Notes under the pieces: generated by a model
Told to the model about the DNA's origin: nothing
The model's input: only the letters and a program-made list of their open reading frames with translations
The model's database searches: none
NCBI RefSeq assembly: GCF_021134715.1
Contig: NC_060019.1
Location: forward strand, 2,604,001 to 2,668,000
Reading direction: 5' to 3'
Source of the DNA: Daphnia pulex
Taxonomy: Eukaryota; Arthropoda; Branchiopoda; Diplostraca; Daphniidae
DNA length: 64,000 nt
In this document: in pieces, positions 35,535 through 48,736 of the stretch
How the letters are laid out: the number at the start of each line of letters is the position of its first letter
Position numbering within the stretch: the first letter of the stretch is position 1
Program-made: the position numbers and the translations under genes

Positions 35535-38369
35535 CCTGATGTCCCTGCTATCAGATCATTTCCTACAGCGGCGCCTCCGTAAGAAAGTTATGATCTGATG
35601 TGCCAGGGATTTAACTCGAAATGTAAATGGTTGCTGTACCAGAATATAAATTGTCAAAGACTCGTTGAAGTGATTACACATCACATTTAACTCATCTTGA
35701 GTTAGTAAATATTAATTTGTGCTTCACTAAGGGAGGGGTCAACACCACTTGCTTCAGGAATTGTTTAAACAGTTATTACTGATCCCTACAGATCCCTACC
35801 TCGTCATAACTTTCTTCCGCAAATACGCGAAATAATGTGACGTTGTTGTTTGTTTCAAATTGGGAATATTTTCAAGCGTTTGTTAAAGTAGCCTATAGAT
35901 GCAACCGTCTTCCTCGGCTTCGATTCCTACAAAATTTCTTTTATTGTCTATTTATTTTATTAAGTGAGGAATTTGAAGCGACTGGCTCAAATGAACTTGA
36001 TTTTTCGTTGCGTAAGGTACTGCTTGAAACACTTTTTCATAACAAATTTTTCTAGGCTCACTGAACCATCTAGCAACTAACATTCGTCATCTTGCTATTT
36101 ATCTTGCAGTTGCGCAGTTCTTTATTATTCTGGAGATTTTCCAATTACTTTCAGCTTGTGACCATGTTAATCTCAATAAGGAGGAAACACTAATAGAACC
36201 ACATTTTCAATATAGTTCCCTTCCACAGTATTAGATTTTAAATGGGTATTGTGTGTTGAAAATAATTATAATCATTACAATTAATACTTACATTCGTTAT
36301 TCGGAATCAGTTGGTGTTTAGTGTTATACAAACTATTAAATGTTTAAACTAATCTCCCTTGTGTATCTTTGGTTTTGTCATTTTAAAAAATTGTGTGTGA
36401 TTTTAAACGATGTTCATTAAAAACAATTTTGATGCCTCGTGAAGCATCTGTATTAAATTGGATGTTAGAAGAAATCTTGATTTCGTTGTTTTACGCCAGG
36501 GAAATAGAAGAAGGATTTTTTTTACTCGGCGTCGACCTTGAAGTCACTTTGACTCAGCGTAGACCTTCATGGCAAACAAGTTTCTTTTTATTGACGTGAT
36601 AATAAATCACGATACGTTCGCTGAATCATAGGCCTATATAGGAGTCACCTATACTGGTTGAAATTCGATTTCCCCTCTATTGGCAGCCGCAACTCGTTCA
36701 TGTTCCATGTCAATGAATCAATGACACGGAATTTAAAAATACAAGTATAACAACAAAGCTTGAAATGGTTTCTAATTGAATATTTTGATTGTTTGTTTGC
36801 AAATATTATTACGAGTGACAGTTGATGGGCCCAAAATATTTGTTTATCTTGCTGGGTAAATGTTTTTTTTGTCACACCATGGCCGCAGCCGTCTTTTTGG
36901 TGAATTATTTCTTAATTGAATTGATTAACGGAATCAGCCACAAGAAGCTTAATTTTTATTTTTCGTCGATATTCCGCGTTTTAGTCAAATTAGTGTTTTT
37001 TTTTAAACGGGAAACTGCTAAAGTGTTATTGAACATAAAATAGCAACGTACATTGGATTGTAATTTATTGATAGATTTTGTTAGATAATTAAATTCTCCC
37101 TGTTTATACGTTGGTACAAATGGGCTTTTACATCACCGTGTTATTCATAGAGATTGGACTTAAACATTGTGATTGACATCATATCTTTTAACATTGATGT
37201 TTACGAAAGCTTAGCTTCCACTCGTTTTAATTTGCTAAGCCTAAAAATTCGAGGTGAAATTGCAATCGCTTCACATCATGTGTATTCAATTTAATGGAAT
37301 AATTGAGGTCCACAATGATAAGTGTGTTTAAATCGTGAGTAACTCTAGTGTCAGTATGATTGGCCAAATCACGGTAATGAGTAGCTAATTAATTGTAAAA
37401 TGATTAGTTACATGGTGCTCGTCAGTCGTTCCAGTTAGCTATGGTGTTCAGCATTCGACGCAAGATTAGTTTGGTTTATAATTAACTAAAGTAATGATAT
37501 TCCCGTGAATCGTTTGAATATATGCTGAAATGTAGGCAACAACTATATAATATTCCTGGCACTCCCCTACGTTTGTGAGTTGAAATTGCCGCCGTTAGTC
37601 GTCGTTTTTTGCTCGCTAGAGGGAGTGTGTTACTTAAACGAAAGAGTCAACTAACTCCAGTCGCGGTTGCATTGCTGCTGAACTGACGTCCAGATTGTCA
37701 GTGATGTTTAACGATTTAAAGTCAACGTGTTGGCTTGGTTTCATCAAGAGTTTGTCGTGCATTCGAGTGGATCTAATTCGTTAGGAAAGGTGAAATGCAT
37801 CTCTAATAAACTGGAGTCCTTGAAAGTCTAAAGTGGACCCACTAAAATTTCCCATAACGACGAAAACTTGGACTTACGATTGGTGATTCAACATTCACTC
37901 GTATGGCATTTTTATTAACTTGCCGTTAACTTGCAACCCGCAACCCCGGAAGTGGACGAACTGCGCATCGTCCACGACGTCGTTGGAAAATGATTTCGTC
38001 ATACAGCGTCAGCAGCTTCTGCCGTGTTTATCTTGCAAGGGTAGGAAAAGCCAATGTTATTTCATGGTTCAATATCTTTTATCGCAATGTGTTATTTTGA
38101 AAGAATGTTAAGGTGTGGCCTTGCTTTTCTTTTTATTCAAATAGAATACTAGGAAATTTTTCTCGATGCGTCTCGGTGGGCGTTTTATTGGCGGCAGGGT
38201 AGAGTTTGGGAAGGAAAACACAACCTTTGCAATGTTTAATTTTATTTCACGATTTTTTAAAACAAAAAGTAAAAAACGTTAACAGAGACTGTATAGCCTG
38301 ACTGTTAAATGAATTACCATACTTCACGTACGTCGGGGGTTGCAAATTTACTGATTGTATTCCAGATAA
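35535..38369. other. Non-coding stretch, mostly part of the old duplicated block
   Basis: No ORF with a recognisable domain. Short frames at 36393-36599 and 36822-37043 lack motifs and are not conserved in the partner block. Confidence 0.4.
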
Positions 38370-40950
38370 ATAAGATGTAATCCGCTCTCTATAGTTTAAA
38401 GGAAAACAAGTTAGGTAGACAACGCCAAGGCCATCGTTAACGTTTTCTGAATTCGATTTTGAATACTGGCTGGATTAAATAATAATTGTAATTTGATATA
38501 ATTCAGTCTGTTGAGTTTATTTCGTTCGTCAAACGACGTTTGCTCAAAGTGAAAAATAGTGTTTTGCTTCAATTTCAAAACGATGTCTCAACTAACAAAT
38601 CTGCGTGAGATAATGAGATATTCTTTTTTGCATTTTATGAACAATGCCAAACGTAGAGTCCCGTAACGACTGTTGTAAATTTAATGGGAAGAATTATAAC
38701 GCTAGCTGATCAAATAGAGTTTTTATTGGTGTCGGAATGTTCGTGCAGTTTTCCTGCATGACTTGTTCAACTGGAGAACTTAATATTTGTTATTTGCAAG
38801 TTCAACCGAAGTGATCCTAGTTCCTGATTGGTAAATTTTACTTTGCTGCGAAACAAGTACATGCATAATGTAAATTTCTAAATTATAGGAAGTTATCCGA
38901 CGAGTGAATATCTCTGTCTCAAGTAAGCAAAAATCAAAAAATTATTTACTCTTCTGATGGTATAAGTGAAATGATTTAATTCCTAAGTGTAAACCGTATG
39001 CAGGACAGCCGAGTAGATGTTGACAGATGTGATTAAATCACCGGCAGCATATTCAAGTGAGCGCCAATAGTGTTCAAAAATCTGAAACAATCTTATAATT
39101 TGAATGAAACTTATTCTTGGCTACAAAATAGCCCAACCTCGTAAAATGTCGTTGTGTCAAGGACTTGGCAGCTGAGACATTAATGTTGACGTGGATATGT
39201 TGTCAAGTGGTGATTTGCTTGGGGTGGAAAATTAGTGACATATAATATCTGCGTGTGAGATAAGAGCCCACTATCAATGTAGGAACGCAAAAATTCGAAT
39301 TGAATGGAATCTTAACTCGAAAGCCATGACAAGCGACACACCCAGAATTGGAAGTCAGGCTTTATTTTCAGTATTTGACATTGAACAGAATTTGACCTAG
39401 ATTTCAACTGGTGCACTTATAGCGATGGCGACTTTCTGTTGTTTTGTTTATTTTTCTTTCTCGTATTATTAGCAGCGCAGCGTGCCCATGGCAACAGCGT
39501 CCCATAGAGCGTGACGCCATTTTGTCAACATTTCCCCTTTCGGATTAAATTATTTTCCCTACCTGTCACTACTATCGCACGCGTTCAATTTCAAACTACG
39601 AACTGTTGTTATCTACACGAGTGAATTGGAGCGTGAGAATTTGCGGGGCGGGTACACTACTTTGCTACCAATTGACGGCATAGGAATGCAGCAGTTACAC
39701 CAGCAGTTCTATGGATAGTTCTCCGTATTTTAATCGTTTTATTTTAAATGTCAATTATATTTTTCGCATAAAGAAAACGCAGGGGAAAATAATCTATTTA
39801 ATTGAAAACAAGAAATTGAATTTTTTCGACAGAAATTGCGAAAATTCCGGTTAATCTAATTGGCACCAGCCAAAAATTAAATAGTTGCTCTAAGTAAGAA
39901 AAGGAAGTATGAATTCCCGAACGAAGAGTTAAAAAGCAACATGAACGCGTTACGAGTGAAGACACGTCGGAATACTATGCGCCAACCCTTCATATGACAA
40001 TGTTCACTTTATTAATGATCGAAATAGTTATCGCAGATGGCGTCTACCTAATTATTTATTGGATTCCGGATTCTAGTCATTGATTTCAAAATAAGTCTTT
40101 CCAAACCATTCTGTTTTCTAAGGTTGTTAACTTGTTATTTTAGAAGAGTCAAGTTGAACCGGTTGCTATATTTAACAAATGTCAATGTTATTTTGACATC
40201 TCAAGGACCTGTTCGTATTGCTTCCTCATGAACTATATAACTAACGTCACAGATGGTAAAAATTGGTGGCTTACATTGTGACAGTTCTCATTTGCGTATT
40301 AACAAACACAATTCAAAGTGTCTGTTAACAATTTAAATGAATCGCGAATCTATGCTTAGTTCACGCCACCACATCATTTACACGCAAGGGGCCACGATAA
40401 GCGAGCTTTTTATTTCTCGTCGATATTTAGCATTTCAGTCCAAGTAGTATTTATTCAAACGGGAAACGCATCTTGTTCATTGAACTAAGAACAGAAACGT
40501 ATATTGTAATGTAAGTTCTTGGTTGATTTACATAGTGGCTAATTTGTTCGTGATTATACTTCGCAAGGAATAGGCATTATCACCACAGTAAATTTATAGA
40601 GAATTAGCTTAATAAGTATGATTATCTTTAAGTGTTTAAGACAGAAATATCGATGTTGTCCAAGTCAATAAAACATAGAAATAAAAATACATTATCTCTA
40701 ATGACTGAATGACGTATCACATCGCTGAAGCATAAAGAAATAATTGGATCAAGGTCCAAAATAATTAATGTGTTAAAATCGTGTCACTCTGGTATCTGTG
40801 AGACTAAAGAAACCGCGGTAATGAATGGATAATTAATCTTATTGTGATTAGCTTTCATTGTTATCGTCAGTCGTCTCAGTTAACTATGGTGTTCATCAAT
40901 CGAGAAATAGTTTTAGTTAATCTAATTAGAATAATTATGTCTTCGTGAAC
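38370..40950. repeat. Old duplicated non-coding block, copy B (partner 33290-37560)
   Basis: Diverged partner of the block at 33290-37560; the matches are listed there. It lacks the long-inverted-repeat element, so the insertion into copy A came after the duplication or was lost here. Confidence 0.65.
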
Positions 40951-41399
40951 TTTTTTCTTTTGTTGAAACACAAGGAAGGTGACGGAAGCAAGGATTTTTT
41001 ATTTGTTGTACAGTTTGATGGGAGGTTTTTAACGGCAATTTGGATTTGGGCGAATTACTATCGATTTCCTGAAGCGTTTTGAAGGTTTTAAATCATGAAC
41101 AATTTATTCAACATTTAATGTATCGACAGTTGAGTTTTGTTACTATAGTAACCACGCCCTCAAACTAGCAATGATAGGTATGGTGACGGATATTGATCAA
41201 CAATGCTTAGGAGACTTACATGAATATAATGAGCTTTGTGAAAATGGGACGGCTCTGAAAATTGTTGTTTTTTCCAAAACTCATGTGTCGTTTCGATGTT
41301 TCACAAATCCAAGAAATCTGTAGAAAGAGCCAATGAAATAAAACATTATCGATATATTCCGGTCAGATGGCTTGGAAGCAAAACAAAACAACCTGGCAA

Positions 41400-41990
41400 T
41401 AAGTGAATTGAAACTGCTTGCTAAATGTTGGGTTATTGCAGCAATCCAACTCAGAATTTGACTGTTCCTGGTGCAAGCATTCAACAATCGGGTAATTTTC
41501 TATCGTCGTTCTATAAGTAGTATTTATAATATTTGATAGTACATTATAAATTTAGATTTGAGCACATCATTATATACATCAGTAAATGGGAGATAGTAAA
41601 CATATCAAATAGTGAGAAAAATGGCAGCCAACTAACGACAAATTCGACTGTTCCAAATAGAAGTATTCAACAATCTGGTAACTTTCACCGTCACATCAGA
41701 ATTATTTTCAATTTTATTTGTAAATTCTTTTTAAAGGTTTGAGTTTATCTTCATACACAGTAAATGGAGCGATGGCGAATGAATCAAATCGTGAGAGCAA
41801 TGGTAGTCATATGCATTTAAAAACTCTTCTGCTGGCGGTGCTAACTTACGAAGACCTGATAATATTCTATGACATTTTATAAATTATCAATTAACTATAT
41901 AATTGTTAATTATGTTTATGGTTTAAGTTCGTCATAAACAGCAAATGAAGTCCTGTCTTATGAGCCAAACCGTGTAAACTTAGACATCAT
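41400..41990 (+). other. Three exon-like repeats with a shared motif
   Basis: Three successive segments look alike. The first, ending ~41492, gives NPTQNLTVPGASIQQSG before a gtaatt donor. The second, ~41555-41681, gives NSTVPNRSIQQSG before gtaact. The third, ~41738-41830, begins tttgagtttatcttcataca after an acceptor-like tttaaag and drifts. A fourth weak match starts near 41928. They look like duplicated exons of an unrecognised gene; no full frame can be assembled. Confidence 0.4.
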
Positions 41991-42299
41991 GTACCCAGCT
42001 AAGAATTTTACGTGCGAATTTAAACGTGAATTTTTAGTGTCTAAAATGAAATCGTTCGTGATCTTCTTCGAGCTTACGTTCAAAATATATAATTATACGT
42101 TATAATATATGTTATAAATCTCACAACATACTTAATGCAATAATTAAAATTTGTACCTTTTATATAAACTTATAGTTACTTGGAAAACAAAATGAATTCT
42201 TTGTCAACTAGTCTCCAAGAAGTAAAAGATTTTTACTAAAGACAATTGTTCTAATGATTAAAAAGCCATTACATACTCCTAAAAAATTCCAACAAAAAT

Positions 42300-42980
42300 G
42301 TAAAATATTTTTTGGACAACGTTAAGGAGTTGATAAAAAATATGCCTTTTGATGAAGTGGGACAGTTAGTGGCGCTTGAAAAAGTTTTGATGGGAGAGAA
42401 ACACTCCAGAATTTGCATGGTATGTTCGGCTGAAATTATATTCTTTTAAAATGTAAATGTTAGTAATTATTTCTCTCATAGGTCTGCTACCTAGTGAACC
42501 AATTTAAAACTGCAACACTCAAGCAATCTTTGTGAGTCCTATCTGGAGAAAGATTTCTACAGAAAAATTGATGCAAGTACAGTGGAAAACTTGACGAGGA
42601 GACGATCAAAGAAACGGAATTTCCAAAATGATTCATCTCGTCTCAGTGATTGGAGGCAAGAAAGCATAGTTTTGGTAGGCACAGACATTTTATTTAACTC
42701 TGATTTTGTTCCAGTTTCTCTTGGACTTTACTGCCGAAACAAAAAGTTGAAGAACCTTCGATAGTTGAACTTAAAGACTTCATTCAGAAGGCGAGAAGTC
42801 AAGGCGGGTCACGGTTTCGTACTACCAATAAGATTTCTCATTCTGAAGTAATGAACAACCATCTTGCTGCTCTGGAGGAAGATCCTGATTGTCGTGCTGA
42901 GTCAGTTGTGTTTACTTCAACAATCAAATCGCTCGCGTCTGTTTTATCATCGGATTTCAAAGCGTTCCAGTTCCAATGAG
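42300..42980 (+). CDS. Unrecognised multi-exon gene, possibly decayed
   Basis: Three exons join in phase: to 42419 (ELIKNMPFDEVGQLVALEKV), 42482-42531 (VCYLVNQFKTATLKQS) and 42563-~42677 (STVENLTRRRSKKRNFQND). A further open piece (~42735-42980) gives EEPSIVELKDFIQKARSQGG and NNHLAALEEDPDCRAESVVF, but its phase does not fit the preceding donor, so there is either an unseen exon or a frameshift. The product looks soluble, charged and helical. I do not recognise the family. The first exon is not defined. Confidence 0.4.
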
Positions 42981-44254
42981 CATCTAGGGCCACACATAAA
43001 AGTGTTATTTACGTCCTTTACACAAAAAATAAAACTTTGTCTATAAAATTTGTTTTCTTATATTATTATGAAATATTATTTTTTTAAAATTGGATTTTTT
43101 AAATCCTTAATTTTGAAATATTTTGGAAGTTCAAACAGCATACCGCCTTAATTGTTGCTGGTAAAAACTGAGTTTTCCAAAAAGTCTAAGATACATGATT
43201 TATTTTTTCAGTCAAACAATGGCGTAAATTCATGCAACTTTCCAAAGCATTTTTTAAGATTTATGCAACGGTTACATCCATAAATAATGAATATGTTTCC
43301 GCAAACCATTCACTTGGGTACCTATGAGTAGAGGTTGATGCGTCTTACCACTTCTTCATCAAGCTTGATAATCAGGTACTATAACATTATTATTACCATA
43401 GTGCTGACTTTGTAATTGAAAGATAATTTTTCGAGGGCCTTCTACATTCATTACCTAGTAATGGTTCAACATCATCTGAGACGCAATGTATTTCTATTAT
43501 CGCAGCTTCTCCATCACCATCTTTAAATACAAAAACACGGCATTGTTACTATGCTGTTTTCTAAACTTATATTTGATTTGCAAACCTAATCTATGCTGCG
43601 CCAATCTCGTCGTTTCATTATTGAATTCATTTAGTAGCTCCACTGTTGGATGAGTACCTATTATCCGTATTCAAATAAATTTCTATGACCTCATCTGATA
43701 TTTAACTTGACAAGAGATAGATCTCCTCGTAAAAGGGCTCATTTTAATTATGCAGAGCTTTCGTCAGAGATATTCCTCCGAAAAGAAAAAAGTTAAACTA
43801 ACGACAGTTGTCGAACCACCCAAATTTCATAAAGTTATTTTTTTTTGTTTAACAGACAATGTGTGTGGTTGTTATATGATTTTCATCCTTTTCTTTTCAG
43901 GTAGGCGAAATAGTAAAACAAATAAAGCTAGTGGTACAGCAAGCCCCTCTCCCATGGGTACGCGCAATCTCCCCTGTCCGACCCCCCTTCTGGCAGGCTT
44001 GGGCTGCGCGTCAGTCCCGTAAAACTCAAAATTTGCAACGTAAACACTTGTTAACGTTGTTTCAAAAATTGTTAGTTTTCTCTGAACTGATTTGTTTCGA
44101 TGCCCCAAATGAAGGCGGGGCAGAACTGAAGAATGAAGGGTCTTGTGTCCACTGTTCAGAATGGTTAAGTGGCATTTTTTAATGCTGGGTTCCTTGTCTC
44201 CACTCGTTGAAGCCTTTCGTCGCCTCAGTGTCTTGGTTTGTCTCGTCATCGTCG

Positions 44255-44335
44255 TATAGGGGGGTTCAAAGTTGCCATCTTGGCACATTATTTCTGGACC
44301 CGTAGAGCAGCCACAACGGGAAAGCATTGGCTTAT
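44255..44335 (-). repeat. ~80-bp repeat, inverted partner at 53565-53650
   Basis: The reverse complement has agccaatg, gttgtggctgc, ccagaaataatgtgccaaga and tttgaaccccccta, matching the plus strand at 53565-53650 in order. Confidence 0.7.
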
Positions 44336-44359
44336 TTAGGTTTTTTGGTGGCAAGTGTG

Positions 44360-45382
44360 TTGTAGTTTAAGTTTGTTGTTTATGAAAATAACAGAACTTT
44401 CAAATTTTTCAAAGAATTTGGATGGTGAAGGAAAGTGTAGGTTATTGGAAAAGTTATCCCTATTACAAATTGACGATCCAAATTGGATTGACGACGATCT
44501 TTGGAAAAATACCATGATGCTCTCACAGTTATTCCACCAGTACCTTGGCCAAAACTTATAGACTATTTCCAAAATGGGAGAAGTATAATAACTGGAGAGA
44601 AACTGTAAGTTGACAAAGACGTAATATCAGCCATGGAGCAGAGTCTAGAAAACAAATGATTCTGAGACTTTTCTGCATTGCAGCTTACAGCAACGCAGTC
44701 GTCATTAAAGCAAAAGTGTGTTATGAATGTGTGAATGAATAAAAGTGTTATCATGAAATGCTTATGTTTTTTTATTTGAATCGACTGTTACATTCTTCTT
44801 TTCTTAGGTTACAGTATCTTAAACACTGAGTGTTACATATTATCCTTGGGTCACTTGTGCTAAAGATGGCATGATGCGGTTTGCCCATTGTACATGTACT
44901 GCAGGATAAAATTCCACCTAATGTTCATGTTTTAACAGATTATAAATATTAAATAGTACAATGTAAAATATGATTTAGTCTAGGTGAAATGTCTACGCAT
45001 CTAGCCACACTTTTGCATGCATTAATTTTGGCCAATACAAACAAAAGGTGCACTGAGCAAAAATGTGGTTGGATTGAAAACACTTCTAAGCCGCTAGAGT
45101 AATGAAAAATATTAAATATGTGTTTGCATGAATAATCATTACCTTTCATATGAATGTTTTACACGAGTAGTAATGTTCGGTAGAAAATTGATTTCTTTAA
45201 TTTTCTAGGTCAACGTTTCCAGAGCCTACTGAAGAACAGATAAAAAAACCAGCTGGGGCTATTGATCCTGACAACTACACTGACTACATATTCCAGATGC
45301 AGCAAAGAATCCGCCACCACCTTCGTTCAAAAACCTTTTCAGGAAAGAGCTATCTGGGGCAAAATATGACTCTGTGTTGAAG
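44360..45382 (+). CDS. Unrecognised two-exon coding region, probably broken
   Basis: The first exon, up to ~44606 with a gtaagt donor, gives LLEKLSLLQIDDPNWIDDDL and, after a one-base frame slip near 44515, VIPPVPWPKLIDYFQNGRS. The second exon, from ~45210 after an acceptor ttttctag, gives TFPEPTEEQIKKPAGAIDPD and then MQQRIRHHLRSK. The style (short acidic helix, then PWPKLIDYF) recalls domains of transposon-associated arthropod proteins, but I cannot name it. The frame slip suggests a pseudogene. Confidence 0.4.
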
Positions 45383-45885
45383 GTGTGTAAAGATTATGTG
45401 TAAAAATGTGTGTAAAAAGTAAAAAGGTGTGTAAAAATACCAACACTGTTAAGTCAACTCAACAATAACTACTGCTATTATTAACTCGAAAACAACAAGA
45501 AAGTAAATATTGGTCCATATACAGACTAGAACGGATTACCTCCAAATTCTTTACTAAGTGATATTTGTTATCCATCCCAAATTTGATTCAAATATGGGAG
45601 TATTTATGTTAACAAAAATGTTTGACGATTTGAAACTACAATTTGTTGCTTATAACTTTAAATTTCAACTAGATAAAAATTGGAGAAACTAAAAGAATAT
45701 TACCTCCTTCCCTTAGATGGGGAATAGAAAACGAGTCAGTAGCACGTGATGCCTTTTTGTTATTTCTCATAGAAGAAGACACTATTCTAACTTTCAGTAT
45801 TCCGATTAGGAGTAATATTTGTGTAACGCCATTGTTTAAATGTAACGTTTAAATTTAATTTTTAGCGTAAGACAAAAATGGAAAA

Positions 45886-46203
45886 TTGAATGGATTACCA
45901 CTAAAAGAGAGTAGAAATTATGGCACGATCGACAATGGGATTGTTGAAAATACAAATGTGTACCGTCAGCCACACGGAATTTACTGCACAAATCCCGCTC
46001 ACCAAGGATCAGTTTGTAACGTCAAAATGGATGTCTTGATTTGTGAGATTTGCCGTAAAACTGGTGCCCCAATAGTATCATTGAAAAAAGAGATGGAGTT
46101 TACCGAATTTGACACCACTACTAACCTTTTATCCGGTGTTCTTCGTCGTTCGTTCTGGTTTCCAGATCATCAAATGGTTCGTAATTCCAAAAAGTGTTTT
46201 TGA
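45886..46203 (+). CDS. Hypothetical protein exon, Cys-containing
   Basis: A 105-codon frame with CTNPAHQGSVCNVKMDVLIC followed by EICRKTGAP. Four cysteines in C-x8-C and C-x2-C spacing could be a small zinc-binding or disulfide fold. No family is recognised. An acceptor-like tttttag precedes it at ~45865. Confidence 0.3.
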   Translation: MNGLPLKESRNYGTIDNGIVENTNVYRQPHGIYCTNPAHQGSVCNVKMDVLICEICRKTGAPIVSLKKEMEFTEFDTTTNLLSGVLRRSFWFPDHQMVRNSKKCF

Positions 46204-46918
46204 TTCACTGCGAGAAACAGTTATACGCAACAAAAAAAAGGTAGAGAACGTAACGTCTCTTTTTACTCTCCTGTTTCATCTCGCTCTTCTTTTGCAATTT
46301 TATTATACTGGTGGAACTTATGAGTTGATAATACCTTTATACAAAAAAAACATGCAAATTACCCTCCAATTCTATAACAAAGTGGTTTGCTTTGTTCGAA
46401 CAAATAGGGCGTAACACATTAGGAGACGATCAGGATTAGTCTTAGTTCTAACTATAACTTATATTTCTCGTTATTCTCGTATTAAAAGGCCCAATTATTG
46501 ACCAATTGTAGAGGCACTAGTCACAAAATCTTCCACGTATGACCTTTTGCTACTGGAATTCCTTTCTTTTTTAATATTGACCAGCTACCCAACGTGAACC
46601 AACTGTTTCATCGAGCGTAACATTCAACTGTCTGCTTGAAAAACTTTATTGTACAAGGCAATATTCTATTTGCTCTCCCCACAGAGATAGATAGATGAGT
46701 CGCTCGGTAGGAAATTGTTTGGAGTAAGTCTAGTTACGCCATTTAGCAACGAATTAATAATTAATTTGAGCTCGCAATGTCATGTCATTCAATGTGACAA
46801 TTCAATGTGACACCGAATTACAAATGTCATGTCATGTCATTCTAATGAAAAATGCTACATTTTTTTGAAAATCTTGGGCTATCTCAAAGCCAAGACCAAA
46901 ATTGATTATGAGATACAT

Positions 46919-47365
46919 ATGTCATCGAAGAAATTGGTCATTACGGCTCTATTCTTTCTTTACTGTCTGATTGTGATAAACACGCCAGAGCAGAGGAAGG
47001 GATGGTCACCAAATGGACGGGTGATTGTTTGTGGCGAGGATAAATTTGTCATTGAAATTAAACGCCCTTATGCCCTGTTACAACAAACAACAATAATTGA
47101 TTCTAATTTCCCACTTTGCAAAAGTGAATTAAATGGTAAACTATTTGTTAAAAATATCATCAGTACTATTTCTAAAGGCAGTTGCAAATATTTGTTGTCG
47201 TTGCAATGGTTTCTGGTAATTTACACTTTAAAAGATCTTTTCAAAATTATGGTTCTCTTTTCCAGTTCGTTCATGGAACATAACATTTCGCAATCCAGAT
47301 TATTCTGGGAACAGTGCATCTTACCAGAGTTTTTTTATGCTGCTTTACTAACAAGAATTGTATAA
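46919..47365 (+). CDS. Hypothetical secreted protein (exon with signal peptide)
   Basis: From the ATG at 46919 the product begins MSSKKLVITALFFLYCLIVI, a clear signal peptide or anchor. NGRVIVCGEDKFVIEIKRPY follows; a Cys-led strand of this kind can start a zona-pellucida domain, but this is weak. Splice sites may lie at ~47145 (aatg|gtaaac) and ~47265 (tttccag), so the 3' half of the frame may be intron. An in-frame ATG exists upstream at 46829. Confidence 0.35.
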   Translation: MSSKKLVITALFFLYCLIVINTPEQRKGWSPNGRVIVCGEDKFVIEIKRPYALLQQTTIIDSNFPLCKSELNGKLFVKNIISTISKGSCKYLLSLQWFLVIYTLKDLFKIMVLFSSSFMEHNISQSRLFWEQCILPEFFYAALLTRIV

Positions 47366-47935
47366 TATTTTAAATCACATGAAGCTGAAGCTGCTAGGGA
47401 ACAATTCATCCGCCAGTGATTCGTGTGGCCATCCACTTAACTGGCAAATGGCAATAACTCACAAAAAATATCAGGTCACTTAACTAGACTAATGGTAACT
47501 ATTATTGCATTATGTTTGATGATTTTCGATTTAATTTTCATTATTATTCATGGTTGTTTTAGTATCCAAAGAAGAAATTGTTATTGATGTTGGTCCAAAG
47601 AGGATAATTCATTTCTTTTGAGAAAGTAAGTGAAAGCTAAAAGGTTAAATAAGTAGAATTAATACAACTTTTTGTTGTCTTGGAGAATAATTCCTCATTA
47701 GTAAACTAAATTGGCAAAATATTTTACTCTTCTGGATTCGATTGGACTCTTGACATTTCCTATGTGGATTTTCATTTCTCCAGCAATTATGTCTTGTTTA
47801 TCTACCGATTCGAGATTCACAAAATAATTTCTATTGCACGTTAAGAATTGCAAGCCGGTTTTCGAAAAATTAGATCGCAGTTCCTAGTCCCGTTTAGTTG
47901 CAGCGCCTTAGCTATTATAAAAAAGAACTTCAGAT

Positions 47936-48033
47936 GGCCAAACTACTGCAGTATTTCGTCCAAATTACTGCAGTAATCAGCTGTTTTACTGCAGTAATTT
48001 ACAAAAACTACAGTTTAACTGTAGTTCTTTTTC
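47936..48033. repeat. Clustered ACTGCAGT palindromes
   Basis: Three copies of actgcagta within 60 bp, followed by aactacag tttaactgtagtt. The whole stretch is close to an imperfect palindrome. Confidence 0.6.
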
Positions 48034-48736
48034 AGCTGGGAGGATACAAGTGTACAAAGCTAAAGCAGTTTAAGGAAAACACAGGAACTTTTCTCCTTAT
48101 CTTATTTCTTGTTTAATCTTGAAATCAATTGAGTACACTTTGTTCCGTAAAGTGAATTGGGGAGAAACGAGCCATTTCTTAGGTCGGGGAACTGTTTTTG
48201 ATCCCCTCACATCTAAACAGGGCTAAACAACTCAAAATCCATGTTTTAGCAGTTGATTTTCAATATAATTGAAGTAGACGTTTCTATTCTGATCCCTCAA
48301 AGAATTCGTTTTCAGGTTTCTCCGCTGTTATTCAAAAAAGTTACTCTCAGAAATTCTTTTCGTAAAATTGTTATCATTTGGTTTCCCACCTCTTTACCAA
48401 TTGACAAACGCTTTTTTCGTAAAACTTCTCGATACCTGCTGAACATATTCGAACTTGTTTTACCCTGTATTTCGGGAACTTCTATTTATTTTCATCTTCC
48501 TATCATCTTTTCTATGTGAAACACTTGCTATACTTACTCTACCTATTTGTTTGCTATGCAAAGGGTGACATATTCTGACTGTACTATCCGTTAATGCATG
48601 TTGTTGACTTGTTGCAACTGTGCAGTGTGCTGTTCCTGGATGTCGACACGTCTTACAATTAGCTGAACAATGCGACCACTTTTCCTAAGAGCCTTTAGAC
48701 CTAACACTTGCGCGCCTGTCATCAGGTATGTGGGTA

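Larger units (their letters stand above)
33290..37560. repeat. Old duplicated non-coding block, copy A (partner 38370-40950)
   Basis: Matches the partner in order. Examples: cgctctctagtg and catcgttaac near 33300-33400; gtcaaacgccgtttgc near 33521 versus gtcaaacgacgtttgc near 38528; gtgttcatttgtctgaaa near 34018 versus gtgttcaaaaatctgaaa near 39069; tttttcgtcgatatt and aaacgggaaact near 36960-37015 versus tctcgtcgatatt and aaacgggaaacg near 40414-40468; gtcagtcgttccagttagct versus gtcagtcgtctcagttaact. Copy A is longer mostly because of the element inserted at 34073-35534. I see no conserved ORF, so this may be intronic or a non-coding RNA locus. Confidence 0.65.

Noticed and set aside
43872..44354. 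160-codon minus-strand frame
   Set aside because: Part of it is the 80-bp repeat and the rest shows no domain; kept only as a repeat.
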